Counted from the first letter of the stretch, positions 26,716 to 35,868 are shown. The stretch: 64,000 nt of DNA from Bittarella massiliensis (ex Durand et al. 2017) (GCF_017566145.1 NZ_JABFCL010000001.1:124001-188000); one strand, 5' to 3'. The notes: generated by a model from the letters alone, not told the origin. Translations and numbers: made by a program.

Positions 26716-28549
26716 AGCAGGGTCCTCCCAGTAACTTGTTGGCGCCGCAGCCGCTGCAGTGCTGCCGGCAGTGGGGGGTGGCGACCGACTGGTGGGCCAG
26801 TTGGTTTTCCCGCACCAAGAAGGCCTTGCTCACCCCGTAGTCCAGGTGATCCCAGGGGAGCACCTCATCGTAGGAGCGGCGGCGGTTGGCGTAAAAGGCC
26901 GGGTCGAGCCCCGCCCCGGCGAAGGCCGCCATCCACCTCTCGTAGGAGAAGCGCTCGCTCCACCCGTCAAAGGTGCAGCCGCTCTCCCAGGCGCGGAGGA
27001 TGGCCTTCCCCAGCCGCCGGTCCCCCCGGGCAAACACCCCTTCGATAAAGCTGACCTGGGTGTCGTGACAGCTGAGCTTGATTTTCTTGCTGCGCAGCAC
27101 CGCGCGCATCCGCTCCTGCTTCTGCGCCAGCTGCTCCATGGTGTCCTGGGGCTCAAACTGAAAGGGGGTAAAGGGCTTGGGCACAAAGCAGGCGGTGCTC
27201 ACCGAGACCTGCACCCCCTTGCCCTTGGCGTGTTCCTTGGTCTTGTAGTAGAGATCCACCACCCCCTGGGCGGTCTCGACAATCCCCTCCACGTCCTCCA
27301 TCGTCTCGGTGGGCAGGCCGATCATGAAGTAGAGTTTGACGCCGGTGTAGCCGTTTTCAAAGGCCAGGGCGCAGGTGCGGTCGATCTCCCCCTGGGTGAC
27401 GTTTTTGTTGATGGCATCCCGCAGCCGCTGGGTGCCGGCCTCCGGGGCAAAGGTGAGGCCGCTCTTTCGCACCGAGGTGATGCGGTCCACCAGCTCTTTG
27501 GAGAAGTTGTCCACCCGCAGAGAGGGCAGCGAGAGGCTGACCTTCTCGTCCTCGGTCCAGGTGAGCATCTCGTCCAGAAGCCCCTCCAGGGTGGTCAGGT
27601 CGCTGGTGCTCAAGGAGGTGAGGGACACCTCGTCGTAGCCGGTGTTTTTGCACAGGGCTTTCGCCTGGGCGTCGATAACCCCCGGGTCCTTCTCCCGCAG
27701 GGGGCGGTAGATGAAGCCCGCCTGGCAGAACCGGCAGCCCCGGATACAGCCCCGCAGCACCTCGACCATGGCCCGGTCGTGGACGATGTCGGTAAAGGGC
27801 ACCACGAAGTTTGCGGGGAAATAGGCGCTGCTCATCTCCCTGACGATCCGCTTGCGCACAGTGGCGGGGGCGCCTTCTCGAGGGGTGACCCGCTCGACAG
27901 TCCCGTCCTCCTTGTACTGCACCTGGTAGAGGGAGGGGACATAGACCCCCTCGATCTGGGCGGCCCGGCGGAGAAACTCCCCCTTCCCCACCCCCTCTTT
28001 CTTGCACGCCAGGTAGAGATCGCAGAGCTCCAAATTCAGCTCCTCCCCCTCGCCCAGCAAAAACAGGTCGATGAAATCGGCCAGCGGCTCGGGGTTGCAG
28101 GCACAGGGCCCCCCCGCCACAATGAGGGGGGCCAGACTGTCCCCCCGCTGCGCGGCCAGCACGGGGATGCCCGCCAGATCGAGCATATTCAGGATGTTGG
28201 TGAAGCTGAGCTCGTACTGGAGGGTGAAGCCGACGATGTCAAAGTCGGCCACCGGGTCCAGGCTTTCGAGGGCGTAGAGGGGGATGTGGTTTTCCCGCAT
28301 CTGCTCCTCCATGTCCACCCAGGGGGCAAAGACCCGCTCGCACCAGATGTCGGGCCGCTCGTTGAGCAGGCCGTAGAGGATCTTCATCCCCAGGTGGGAC
28401 ATCCCCACGTCGTAGGTGTCGGGGAAGCAAAAGGCAAAGCGAAGGTCTACCCCGTCTCTGTCTTTGACGATGCTGCCCAGCTCCCCGCCGATGTACTGGG
28501 CGGGCTTTTGCACCTTGAGCAGCACCTGTTCAATGGTATCTCTTAACAT
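26681..28549 (-). CDS. TIGR03960 family B12-binding-domain radical SAM protein
   Basis: 622 residues. A cobalamin-binding-like N-terminal domain (YDVGMSHLGMKILY, GFTLQYELSFTNIL) is followed by the radical SAM core with the cluster motif CIRGCRFCQAGF and then the TIM-barrel motifs (TSLSTSDLTTL, TFAPEAGTQRLR). A cysteine-rich end (CRQHCSGCG) follows. The reaction is not known for this family. The ATG at 28549 follows AGAGGAATG. It forms a two-gene unit with the DUF2344 gene. Confidence 0.9.
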   Translation of the reverse strand: MLRDTIEQVLLKVQKPAQYIGGELGSIVKDRDGVDLRFAFCFPDTYDVGMSHLGMKILYGLLNERPDIWCERVFAPWVDMEEQMRENHIPLYALESLDPVADFDIVGFTLQYELSFTNILNMLDLAGIPVLAAQRGDSLAPLIVAGGPCACNPEPLADFIDLFLLGEGEELNLELCDLYLACKKEGVGKGEFLRRAAQIEGVYVPSLYQVQYKEDGTVERVTPREGAPATVRKRIVREMSSAYFPANFVVPFTDIVHDRAMVEVLRGCIRGCRFCQAGFIYRPLREKDPGVIDAQAKALCKNTGYDEVSLTSLSTSDLTTLEGLLDEMLTWTEDEKVSLSLPSLRVDNFSKELVDRITSVRKSGLTFAPEAGTQRLRDAINKNVTQGEIDRTCALAFENGYTGVKLYFMIGLPTETMEDVEGIVETAQGVVDLYYKTKEHAKGKGVQVSVSTACFVPKPFTPFQFEPQDTMEQLAQKQERMRAVLRSKKIKLSCHDTQVSFIEGVFARGDRRLGKAILRAWESGCTFDGWSERFSYERWMAAFAGAGLDPAFYANRRRSYDEVLPWDHLDYGVSKAFLVRENQLAHQSVATPHCRQHCSGCGANKLLGGPCFGNDANNTPVV

Positions 28550-28573
28550 GTCATTCCTCTTCAAACGTCAAAA

Positions 28574-28602
28574 GTAGGCGCAAAGACTCCCTTTGCGCCT
28601 AC
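28574..28602 (-). terminator. Terminator downstream of the M50 peptidase gene
   Basis: A perfect 12-bp stem (28574-28585 with 28591-28602) is followed on the minus strand by TTTTG. It separates the SpoIVF-like pair from the radical SAM unit. Confidence 0.7.
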
Positions 28603-28659
28603 CTATCATACACTAAATCCGGCCGCGTCGCAACCGCCGGGCAGGCCGGCGGGCGGCGG

Positions 28660-29280
28660 TCAACCGCGCCGCCCCCCTTCCCTCCTGCGGCCCCGCACCA
28701 CCGAGTAAAAGAGGTACCCCCCGCAGAGGGCCAGGGTGCCGTTTTGCCGGGTGGCCGCGAAGAGGAGGAGCCCTGCCCCCAGCAGGGCAAGGGAGGTCCA
28801 GAAAGAAAAGGCCCAGTAGAGCCGCTCGGCCCGCCGGGGCGGCAACTTTTCCCGCAGGGCGATCAAGAGCATCTGCCCCCCGTCCAAAAGCGAGATGGGC
28901 AGCAGGTTGAAGGCCCCCAGCAACAGGTGGATCAGCGCCAGGGTGGCCAGGTGCAGGGCAAAGCGGCGCTGCAACAGCCAGAGGGCCCCCAGGCCGATGG
29001 CCAGGTTGACCGCCGGCCCTGCCAGGTAGACCGGAATGTCGGCCGGGGAGGGGCAGTAGTCAGTCCCCCGGTCCAGGCGGATGCCCGCCACCGTGAACTC
29101 CAGCGCGCAGACGGGACGGCGCTGCACCAGCAGGCAGAGCAGGTGCCCCATCTCGTGGAGCAAGCTGGCCACAAAGGCCTGCAGCAGGATGCCGGTGTAG
29201 TCAAACACCGAGATGCACAGCAGCAAAAAGAGGTAGAGGGGGGAGACACGCACCGCCGTTTGCCCCAGGAAAAAGCGCAC
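28660..29280 (-). CDS. M50 site-2 metalloprotease, SpoIVFB-like
   Basis: 206 residues, mostly hydrophobic with about five membrane segments. The zinc site is HEMGH at 42-46, and the third ligand is in NLLPISLLDGGQ near 134. SpoIVFB cleaves pro-sigma-K in the mother cell during sporulation. Paired with an upstream M23 protein like SpoIVFA, that role is a reasonable inference but not proven. The GTG at 29280 lies three bases after the upstream stop, with only a weak ribosome site. A terminator lies downstream. Confidence 0.82.
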   Translation of the reverse strand: MRFFLGQTAVRVSPLYLFLLLCISVFDYTGILLQAFVASLLHEMGHLLCLLVQRRPVCALEFTVAGIRLDRGTDYCPSPADIPVYLAGPAVNLAIGLGALWLLQRRFALHLATLALIHLLLGAFNLLPISLLDGGQMLLIALREKLPPRRAERLYWAFSFWTSLALLGAGLLLFAATRQNGTLALCGGYLFYSVVRGRRREGGRRG

Positions 29281-29283
29281 CCC

Positions 29284-30153
29284 TTACAGCTGGGGGAACA
29301 CCCAGCGGGGGTCCACCTGTTTGCCGCGCAGCCGGATTTCCAGGTGGAGGTGGGGACCGGTGGAGAGGCCGGTGCTCCCCACATAGCCGATGGTCTCGCC
29401 CTGGCGCACCACCGTCCCCGCCTCCACCTGCAGGCTGTCGCAGTGGCCGTAGAAGGTGTATAGGTCGTCGCTGTGGCGCAGGAGGACGTAGTTTCCGTAG
29501 ACCCGGCTCTGTCCGGCCTCCGCCACCGTGCCGCTGAGGGCGGCGGCGATCTTGGTGCCCTTGGCCGCCGCGATGTCCACCCCGGTGTGAAAGTCCAGCT
29601 TTTTGGTGATGGGGTGCCAGCGGTAGCCAAAGGGCGAAGTGACCCGGCCCGACACCGGCAGCTGTGGGGTCACTGTCAGGGTATAGGGCTCGTAAGAGGC
29701 ATTCTCCGGCGGCGTCATGGTCTTGTCGTAGTCGTCGTAGGGCACCTCCTGCAAGCCGCCCTGGCCGCCCATGGTCTCCATCGCCTCCCCCGGCGCGGCG
29801 GACGAACTGCCGGGCAGCGGGGTGGCGGACGGGGTGGCAGAAGAGCCGCCGGCAGGGGTGGAGGAACCGCTCTCCCCCTCCCCCTTTCCGGTGATGCCGC
29901 CATAGATCTGGAAAAGCACATCCTTGGCCTCTTCCAAGCTCTCCTCCCGGGTGATGGCGGCGGCGTAGTCCTGCCGCAGCCGTTCGTACCATTCGGGGTT
30001 GGCCGTTTTCAGCAAAAAGGCGCTGCCCACCAGCAGGGCGGCCAGCACGATCTGCACCAGGGTGACAAACCCACCTCCCGGTCCCTCTCCCGGCTCGTCC
30101 CGGCGGGAGCGGCTCTCCCGGAAAGCGTAGCTGCGATTGCGAAAATCCTCCAT
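29284..30153 (-). CDS. M23/LytM-domain membrane protein, SpoIVFA-like
   Basis: 289 residues. One membrane segment at about 30-49, a Ser/Pro/Ala-rich linker at about 95-140, then a LytM peptidase domain from about 170. The domain has both metal-site motifs, FHTGVDI and GPHLHLEI. The gene directly precedes the M50 gene (3-bp gap), matching spoIVFA-spoIVFB. SpoIVFA is a scaffold and inhibitor of SpoIVFB; here the zinc ligands look intact, so a true endopeptidase is the alternative. Confidence 0.78.
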   Translation of the reverse strand: MEDFRNRSYAFRESRSRRDEPGEGPGGGFVTLVQIVLAALLVGSAFLLKTANPEWYERLRQDYAAAITREESLEEAKDVLFQIYGGITGKGEGESGSSTPAGGSSATPSATPLPGSSSAAPGEAMETMGGQGGLQEVPYDDYDKTMTPPENASYEPYTLTVTPQLPVSGRVTSPFGYRWHPITKKLDFHTGVDIAAAKGTKIAAALSGTVAEAGQSRVYGNYVLLRHSDDLYTFYGHCDSLQVEAGTVVRQGETIGYVGSTGLSTGPHLHLEIRLRGKQVDPRWVFPQL

Positions 30154-30231
30154 TTTCCCTTACCTCCCCGCGGGTTTGTTCACTGTAACCCTATGCGGGC
30201 GGGGATGGAGGCAGAACCGCCCTCTGGCGCC

Positions 30232-30267
30232 AAGAGGGCCCGGCAGGCGGTGCTGCCGGACCCTCTT
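30232..30267. terminator. Hairpin between the amidase and SpoIVFA-like genes
   Basis: A 15-bp stem with one mismatch (30232-30246 with 30253-30267), with TTTTA on the plus side only. It is probably the terminator of the large amidase gene despite the weak T run on that strand. Confidence 0.5.
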
Positions 30268-30282
30268 TTATCTGCTCCCTTT

Positions 30283-33231
30283 CTAGATGCCCGCGGCAAT
30301 GCCGTCGGCAATGGCCTTGGCGATCTTTTCCTGCACCGCGGCGCTGGCCAGGTTTTGCCCCTCGGTGGCGTCGGAGAGGAAGCCGCACTCCACCAGCACC
30401 GCCGGGTAGCGCATCTGCCGGGTGACGGCCATATACCCAAACTTGGCCCCTCGGTTGATCCCCGAGAGGTTGGCCGTGGCCACCCGGCTGGAAATAGCAG
30501 AGGCGATGGTTTTGGAGTAGGGGTTAAAATACCAGACCTCCGCCCCTCGGGCGCTGGCGCCGGTGGTGGAATTCTGGTGGATGCTCACCAGCAAGTCTGC
30601 GCCAAAACTGTTTGCCTCCTGCACCCGGGCGCTTAAGTCCTTGGCGCGGCTGCCCAACTTGACCACCGCGCCCCGGCTCTGCAGCTCGGCCACCAGCTTG
30701 TCAGCGATGGCCTTGTTGATGGCCGCTTCCTGCAGGGGGCCATTGACCGCGCCCGGGTCCCCGCTGCCGCCGTGGCCGGGGTCCACATAGACCCGCATCC
30801 CCGACAGGGAGGTGAGGATGTTGTTGAAATCGACCACCAGGTCGCCGTTTGCCTGGTAACTCTGCCGCAATCCCCGGAACTGCCCGCTCTTGAGGGTAAA
30901 GCGGATGGCGTCCGCCCCATCCTCGGCCGTGATCCACTGGGCGGCGGAAAAGATGGAGTTGGCAGGCAGGTGAAGGCTGGGCCGATCGCCGGTCTTGTAG
31001 TAGAGGCGGACGGTGAGGGTATTTTCCTCCAGGGTGATGCGGGTGGGGGCCGCCCAGTCCTGGGAGACGGTCATCCGAAAGACGCCGCCGGTATTCGCAA
31101 AGCTGACCCCCCGCACCACATTGGCGTCGACGGTGGCCTGCCCCTTGATCTGGATGTCCCGCGCCTCCACCCGGGTGCCGGAGCCCAGGTTGTAGTAGCT
31201 GTCGGTGTAACCCGCGTCCGAACAGGTGACCTTTCCGCCCTTGACAAAGACCTGCGCCCCCTTGGCCAGGGGGAAGCAGTTGGGATCGGAGTAGTTGGAG
31301 TTGACCGAGGGGGAGTACCCCTCCGCCTCGCCGTCGGAGGCGGTGATGACCGCCAGGTTGCCGCTGATTTTGGGCAGGTTGTCCGAAGGAGTTGAGGAGG
31401 CGTCCCCCGAGCTGGACGAGCTGCCGCCCGAAGAACTGCTCCCCGAAGAGGAGGAACCGCCGCCCCCGGGCACCACTGCCGGCGGGGCCTCCCCCGCCCC
31501 GGTGACCGTCACCGAACCGCCGCTCATCTTTTCCGAATGGCCGCTCCAGCTGGCGCTCACCGAGATATTTCCCAGCTTCTGGTCGCTGGCAGTGGCTGAG
31601 GTGGGGAGAACCCCCTCAAAAGTCTTGTAGGAGTCCACCGTTCCCTCCCCGCTGTCATCCATCGCCTCCACCTCTCTAAGCCGCACCGAACTGCCGCCCA
31701 GGCTGGCCGTCACGGTGGAACCGGCATAGGCCACCGCCGTCACCTTGATGGAGGTGCCGCCGGGTACCCGCACACTGCCCGAGGGAGAGACCGACTGCAA
31801 CACCTTCACCTTGCGGGTGACAGTATAGGTGGCGGTCTTTCCCTTGTGCGCAAAGGTAAAGGTATTGGCCCCCACCTTCAGTTCCCGCTCCACCGAGAAG
31901 AGCCCCTTGTCGTTGAGGGGAACAGTCTCGCCGTTGATGGTCAAGTCGAAATTGGGGTCGCCTCCGCCATAGAGGGTGAGCACCGGCTCGTAGGTGACCG
32001 AGTCGGCAGAACGGGGGTTGTCCACCGACAGCTCCTTGAGAATGGTGTTGGGGTTGAGTTCATCCCGATAATATTGCAGCAGCTTGTCGGTGGTCTTGCC
32101 GGGGTTTTCCCGCAGGGTCTGAAAGGAGCCGAAGGCGCAGCCCGCCAACTGGTTCTCCCGCGCGCTCATCACCTGGCGAATCAACTGATCGGGCGCGCTC
32201 CATCCGCCCTCCTCCCCCAGCACCTTCTCGTTGTGCAGCAGGGCGTAGACGGGCAGGGAGGCGCTCCCCTCGTCGGTGGTCAGGGCCGCCTTCCACCAGG
32301 CGGCCAGCGCCCCAAAGGGGGCGTCTGGGTCGGTGGTGGCGTAGGGCATGTCCACCGCCAAAAAGTCAAAGAGGCCGCTGGTGGCCATCTGCCGGGTGTC
32401 TGCGCAGCTGTCAAAGTAGGCGGTGGGCGCCCCTTTTGTCTCCGAGCCCCCCTCCAGCTGGGAGGCGTGGGCCCAGACCGGCCCCACCAGCAGCCCCAGC
32501 TGCACCTGCGGGCTGTCGGCCTTGACCTGCCGGGCCGCCGCTTTCACCGCCGAAGAGGAGCCCTGGCGCAGCCAGTCCTCCAGCCCCTCGCCCCCGCCCC
32601 CCTGACGGTAGGCCTGGTAGCTGGCGGCACTGGCGGCATTTTCATAGCCCGAGAGGAGCAGCCCCGCAAACTGGTAGCCCCGGGCGATCTCCCCCGCCCG
32701 GCCGGCCATGTAGGCGATCTCCTCGGCGCTGGTGGGAAGGGCCGCGGCCCCCTCCGCCCGCACCCCCAGGTCCACCACCGGGTAGGCGTAGAGGCCCCGC
32801 GCAGCACAGCCATGCAGCAGGTAGGCCAGCAGATCGGTGTCCGGCAGAAGGGCGTCAAAGTAGAGGGAGGGGTGGATGGATCTCTCCCCCCGCAGCAGGG
32901 GGAGGAGCACCGTGTTCATCCCCATCTCCTGGGCGCTGTCCAGCAAGCTGTCGATCTCGTCGGCCACCCCGTCGGCGTCCAGCTCCTCTCCTGCGGCGTA
33001 GTCGACGCCGGGGGTGAGGGTGACTGCCTTCATCTCGTCCGGGCAGGAGAAAACCTGCTCGCCGTCAACCAGAGCATCTGCAGTCCCCTCCTGCCCGGCC
33101 GCCGCCAAGGAGGTAGCGTCCAGGGGCTGGTCGCCCTTCTCCTCTCCCCGGACCCACTCCCAGCCGGGCAGAAGCAGCGCCGCCGAAAAGATGGCCAGCG
33201 CCATGGCTGCCCCCAAAATTCTCTTTCCCAT
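30283..33231 (-). CDS. Large secreted N-acetylmuramoyl-L-alanine amidase with GH-like N-terminal region
   Basis: 982 residues. Signal/anchor at 4-24. Residues about 65-400 look like a TIM-barrel glycosidase-like domain (SLLDSAQEMGMNTVLLPLL, FLAVDMPYATTD), probably GHL10/DUF187-like. Residues about 410-580 are beta-rich Ig-like modules. A serine/glycine linker follows, then an AMIN-like beta domain, and from 812 a complete Amidase_3 domain: His in DPGHGG, Glu in LQEAAIN, His in SIHQNS and Glu in LVECGFLSD. It cleaves the amide bond between muramic acid and the stem peptide outside the membrane. The order of domains is read from motifs and needs a profile search. Confidence 0.82.
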   Translation of the reverse strand: MGKRILGAAMALAIFSAALLLPGWEWVRGEEKGDQPLDATSLAAAGQEGTADALVDGEQVFSCPDEMKAVTLTPGVDYAAGEELDADGVADEIDSLLDSAQEMGMNTVLLPLLRGERSIHPSLYFDALLPDTDLLAYLLHGCAARGLYAYPVVDLGVRAEGAAALPTSAEEIAYMAGRAGEIARGYQFAGLLLSGYENAASAASYQAYRQGGGGEGLEDWLRQGSSSAVKAAARQVKADSPQVQLGLLVGPVWAHASQLEGGSETKGAPTAYFDSCADTRQMATSGLFDFLAVDMPYATTDPDAPFGALAAWWKAALTTDEGSASLPVYALLHNEKVLGEEGGWSAPDQLIRQVMSARENQLAGCAFGSFQTLRENPGKTTDKLLQYYRDELNPNTILKELSVDNPRSADSVTYEPVLTLYGGGDPNFDLTINGETVPLNDKGLFSVERELKVGANTFTFAHKGKTATYTVTRKVKVLQSVSPSGSVRVPGGTSIKVTAVAYAGSTVTASLGGSSVRLREVEAMDDSGEGTVDSYKTFEGVLPTSATASDQKLGNISVSASWSGHSEKMSGGSVTVTGAGEAPPAVVPGGGGSSSSGSSSSGGSSSSSGDASSTPSDNLPKISGNLAVITASDGEAEGYSPSVNSNYSDPNCFPLAKGAQVFVKGGKVTCSDAGYTDSYYNLGSGTRVEARDIQIKGQATVDANVVRGVSFANTGGVFRMTVSQDWAAPTRITLEENTLTVRLYYKTGDRPSLHLPANSIFSAAQWITAEDGADAIRFTLKSGQFRGLRQSYQANGDLVVDFNNILTSLSGMRVYVDPGHGGSGDPGAVNGPLQEAAINKAIADKLVAELQSRGAVVKLGSRAKDLSARVQEANSFGADLLVSIHQNSTTGASARGAEVWYFNPYSKTIASAISSRVATANLSGINRGAKFGYMAVTRQMRYPAVLVECGFLSDATEGQNLASAAVQEKIAKAIADGIAAGI

Positions 33232-33348
33232 CTCGTCTCTCCCCTGTGCAAACGCCCCGATCTCAAGCGGCGGGGCCGATTCCTATCTCCCGTTTTCCCG
33301 TCATCCCCCACGCCGGCGACAGCGGGTATCTCCAGAGTCATCATACAA

Positions 33349-33451
33349 TAAAAGGGCGGCAAATGGCAAGGGCGGATAGCTCACAAACGGCTTTGCAAAG
33401 CCATTTGTGCTCAGCTTTCCCCCGCCCTTCGCTTCCTGTAATGCCCTTTTA
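33349..33451. repeat. 103-nt near-complete inverted repeat, function unknown
   Basis: The ends TAAAAGGGC and GCCCTTTTA are complementary, the AAGGGCGG/CCGCCCTT arms pair inside them, and the centre CACAAA-GGCTTTGCAAAGCC-TTTGTG is palindromic. It lies in the gap between the amidase start and the synthetase end (33232-33611), which otherwise holds no gene. It could be a MITE-like element or a structured RNA. Confidence 0.6.
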
Positions 33452-33559
33452 CTTTACAGCTCAAAAAAGGCGTTGTCTCCCCCTTTTTTGACAGATCGAC
33501 CGGATTTTCCTCCACTTTTTTCATTTTTGTCTTTTGGTGCAAAAAACGGCCAAAAATTT

Positions 33560-33601
33560 CGGAAACAGATGTGATGGCATATGCCTTTACAGCTGTTTCC
33601 G
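33560..33601 (-). terminator. 42-nt near-palindrome after the acyl-CoA synthetase
   Basis: CGGAAACAG...CTGTTTCCG arms around the palindrome GGCATATGCC, 11 bp after the synthetase gene, followed on the minus strand by AAATTTTTGG. It probably acts as terminator; an operator role is possible given its symmetry. Confidence 0.5.
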
Positions 33602-33611
33602 AATGGGGAAT

Positions 33612-35249
33612 TTACCGGTTTCTCAACTCGTTTCGCTTGATTTTGCCGCTGATGGTCTTGGGCAGTTCATCCACGAACTCCACGATCCGCGGGTATTTGT
33701 AGGGGGCGGTTTGGTGCTTGACAAAGGTCTGTATCTCCTTGATTAGCTCCTCGCTGGGGGAGTAACCGCGGGTGAGGGTGATGGTCGCCTTGACCACCTG
33801 GCCTCGGATGGGATCTGGGGCGCCGGTGACTGCGCACTCCAGCACCGCCGGGTGCTCCATCAGCACGCTCTCAATCTCAAAGGGGCCGATGCGGTAGCCC
33901 GAGGCCTTGATGACGTCGTCGGTCCGCCCCACGTACCAGAGGTAGCCATCCTCGTCCTGCCAGGCGATGTCCCGGGTGTGGTAGTACCCGTCGTGCCAGA
34001 TTTCGGCGGTCTTTTCCTCGTCCAGGTAGTAGCCGCAGAAGAGGCCGCAGGGTTTGCCCTCCTCGGTGCGGATGCAGATCTCCCCCTCTTCGCCGGGGTC
34101 GACAATCTCGCCGTCCTCCCCCAGCAGGGCGATCTGGTACTGGGGATTGATCTTGCCCATGGAGCCCAGGCGAAGTTCGGTCCCCGGCAGATTGGCGATG
34201 AGCAGGCTGGTCTCGCTCTGGCCAAAGCCCTCGGTGAGGTCAAGACCGGTGTACTCCTTGAACCGGTCGAACACCTCGGGGTTGAGGGCCTCCCCCGCCG
34301 TTGTCACGTGCCGCAGAGAGGAGAGGTCGTAGTTTTCAATTCCCTCTTTAATGAAGAAGCGGAAGATGGTGGGGGGCGCGCAGAAGGTGGTGATTTTGTA
34401 CTTTTCAATCAGGTGAAGCAGGTCTTTGGGGGCAAAGCGGATGTAGTCATAGACGAAGATGCCCGCCTCCATGATCCACTGGCCGTAGATTTTGCCCCAG
34501 GATGCCTTGGCCCAGCCGGTGTCTGCCACCGAGAGGTGCAGCCCGTCGGGCGCCACCTGGTGCCATTCCTTGGCGGTGACGATGTGCCCCAGGGGATAGA
34601 GATAATCGTGGAGCACCATCTTGGGCATCCCGGTGGTGCCAGAGGTGAAAAACAGCAGCATGGGGTCACTCGCGCGGTTGGGAATTCGCTCCAGCTGGTC
34701 GCTCTGCCGCTCCAGCTCCCGGTGGTAGGAGAGCCAGCCCTCCCGCTCGCCCCGGGCCAAAATCTTGGTGCGCAGGGTCGGGCACTTTGCGGCCGCAGCG
34801 TCCACCGAGTCGGCCGCCTCTCCCTCGGCGGTGCAGATGACCGCATTTACCCCCGCCGCATTGATGCGGTAGGCAATGTCCTTGGCCGTGAGCTGGTCGG
34901 TGGCGGGGATGGCGATGGCCCCTATCTTGTGCAGGGCCAGAATGCAAAACCAGTACTCGTAGTGCCGGCGGAGGAGAAGGAGGACCGCGTCCCCCTTTCC
35001 AATCCCCAGGGAGAGCAGCAGGTTGGCCGTCTGGTTGCTGCGGTGCATCATGTCGGCAAAGGTGAAGGTCTCCTCCCAGCCATAGTCGTCGCACCAGACC
35101 ATGGCCCGCCGATCGGGCTCTGCCAGGGCAATGCGGTCGATGATGTCGTAGCCGAAGTTGAAGTCATCCGGTGCGTGCAGCTGCACCGATTTTAAAGAGC
35201 CGTCTGCGGCCCACTCCTCCTGCAGGTAGTCTTTATAGAGCTCCAGCAT
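33612..35249 (-). CDS. AMP-forming acyl-CoA synthetase (medium/branched-chain type)
   Basis: 545 residues of the ANL superfamily: P-loop FFTSGTTGMPKMV, A5-type motif EGFGQSETS, YHTRDIAWQDEDGYLWYVGRTDD, and the catalytic lysine in SGKIKRNELR. It activates a carboxylic acid to acyl-AMP and then acyl-CoA. The overall pattern resembles medium-chain acyl-CoA ligases more than acetyl-CoA synthetase, but the substrate cannot be fixed by eye. The ATG is three bases after the XRE-cupin stop, with AAGGGGG in front, so the two are one operon. A valine T-box leads this operon, which suggests a link to branched-chain acid or amino-acid supply. Confidence 0.88.
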   Translation of the reverse strand: MLELYKDYLQEEWAADGSLKSVQLHAPDDFNFGYDIIDRIALAEPDRRAMVWCDDYGWEETFTFADMMHRSNQTANLLLSLGIGKGDAVLLLLRRHYEYWFCILALHKIGAIAIPATDQLTAKDIAYRINAAGVNAVICTAEGEAADSVDAAAAKCPTLRTKILARGEREGWLSYHRELERQSDQLERIPNRASDPMLLFFTSGTTGMPKMVLHDYLYPLGHIVTAKEWHQVAPDGLHLSVADTGWAKASWGKIYGQWIMEAGIFVYDYIRFAPKDLLHLIEKYKITTFCAPPTIFRFFIKEGIENYDLSSLRHVTTAGEALNPEVFDRFKEYTGLDLTEGFGQSETSLLIANLPGTELRLGSMGKINPQYQIALLGEDGEIVDPGEEGEICIRTEEGKPCGLFCGYYLDEEKTAEIWHDGYYHTRDIAWQDEDGYLWYVGRTDDVIKASGYRIGPFEIESVLMEHPAVLECAVTGAPDPIRGQVVKATITLTRGYSPSEELIKEIQTFVKHQTAPYKYPRIVEFVDELPKTISGKIKRNELRNR

Positions 35250-35252
35250 CGC

Positions 35253-35840
35253 CTATTCCCCCTTTCCCTCGTCCCCGCCGTGGATGACGATGGCCAAAAA
35301 GGTGCAGTCCTTGCCGCCGACAGCCGCCATCCCGTGGGGATAGGTGGAGTCGTAGTAGATGCTGTCCCCCGCCTCCAGGGTCACGGTGTGACCGTCTACC
35401 TCCACGCGCAGGCTCCCCTCGAGGATGTAGTCAAACTCCTGTCCTCTGTGGTTGTTCATCATCATGGGCCGCTCCTCGTTGCCCTCCAGGTAGGGGGCGG
35501 TCACGTAGAGGGGCTCGCACATCTTGTTGCGAAAGAGGTGGGCTTTGTGCAGGTAGGCCAGCCCTTGGCGGCGCTCCACCGGCAGCCCCTTTCCCTTTCT
35601 CACCACGGTGTAGATGTTCAGCTTGGGCCGCTCGCCGGTGAGCAATTCGATCATGTCCACCCCAAAGACGGCAGCGCACTTTTGCAAAAAGGTGATGGGA
35701 AAGTCGCTCTCGCCCCCCTCCAGGCGGATATATTCCTCCAGAGAGACGTTTACCTGGGCAGCCATCTCCTCCGCACTGATCCCCAAAATCTCCCGCATGA
35801 CGCCGATCCTCACTGCGATCTCTGCAATTTTGCTGTCCAT
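35253..35840 (-). CDS. XRE-family regulator with C-terminal cupin domain
   Basis: 195 residues. Residues about 5-65 are a helix-turn-helix (MREILGISAEEMAAQVNVSLEEYIRLEGGE). The C-terminal half is a cupin barrel (NHRGQEFDYILEGSLRVEVDGHTVTLEAGDSIYYDSTYPHGM), a small-ligand or metal site. Such proteins often control the metabolic gene beside them. ATG 35840 follows CGGAGGA. The gene is 30 bp behind the T-box terminator and is the first gene of the operon with the acyl-CoA synthetase. Confidence 0.9.
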   Translation of the reverse strand: MDSKIAEIAVRIGVMREILGISAEEMAAQVNVSLEEYIRLEGGESDFPITFLQKCAAVFGVDMIELLTGERPKLNIYTVVRKGKGLPVERRQGLAYLHKAHLFRNKMCEPLYVTAPYLEGNEERPMMMNNHRGQEFDYILEGSLRVEVDGHTVTLEAGDSIYYDSTYPHGMAAVGGKDCTFLAIVIHGGDEGKGE

Positions 35841-35868
35841 CTTTCAGTCCTCCGTTTCAAAATGCAAA

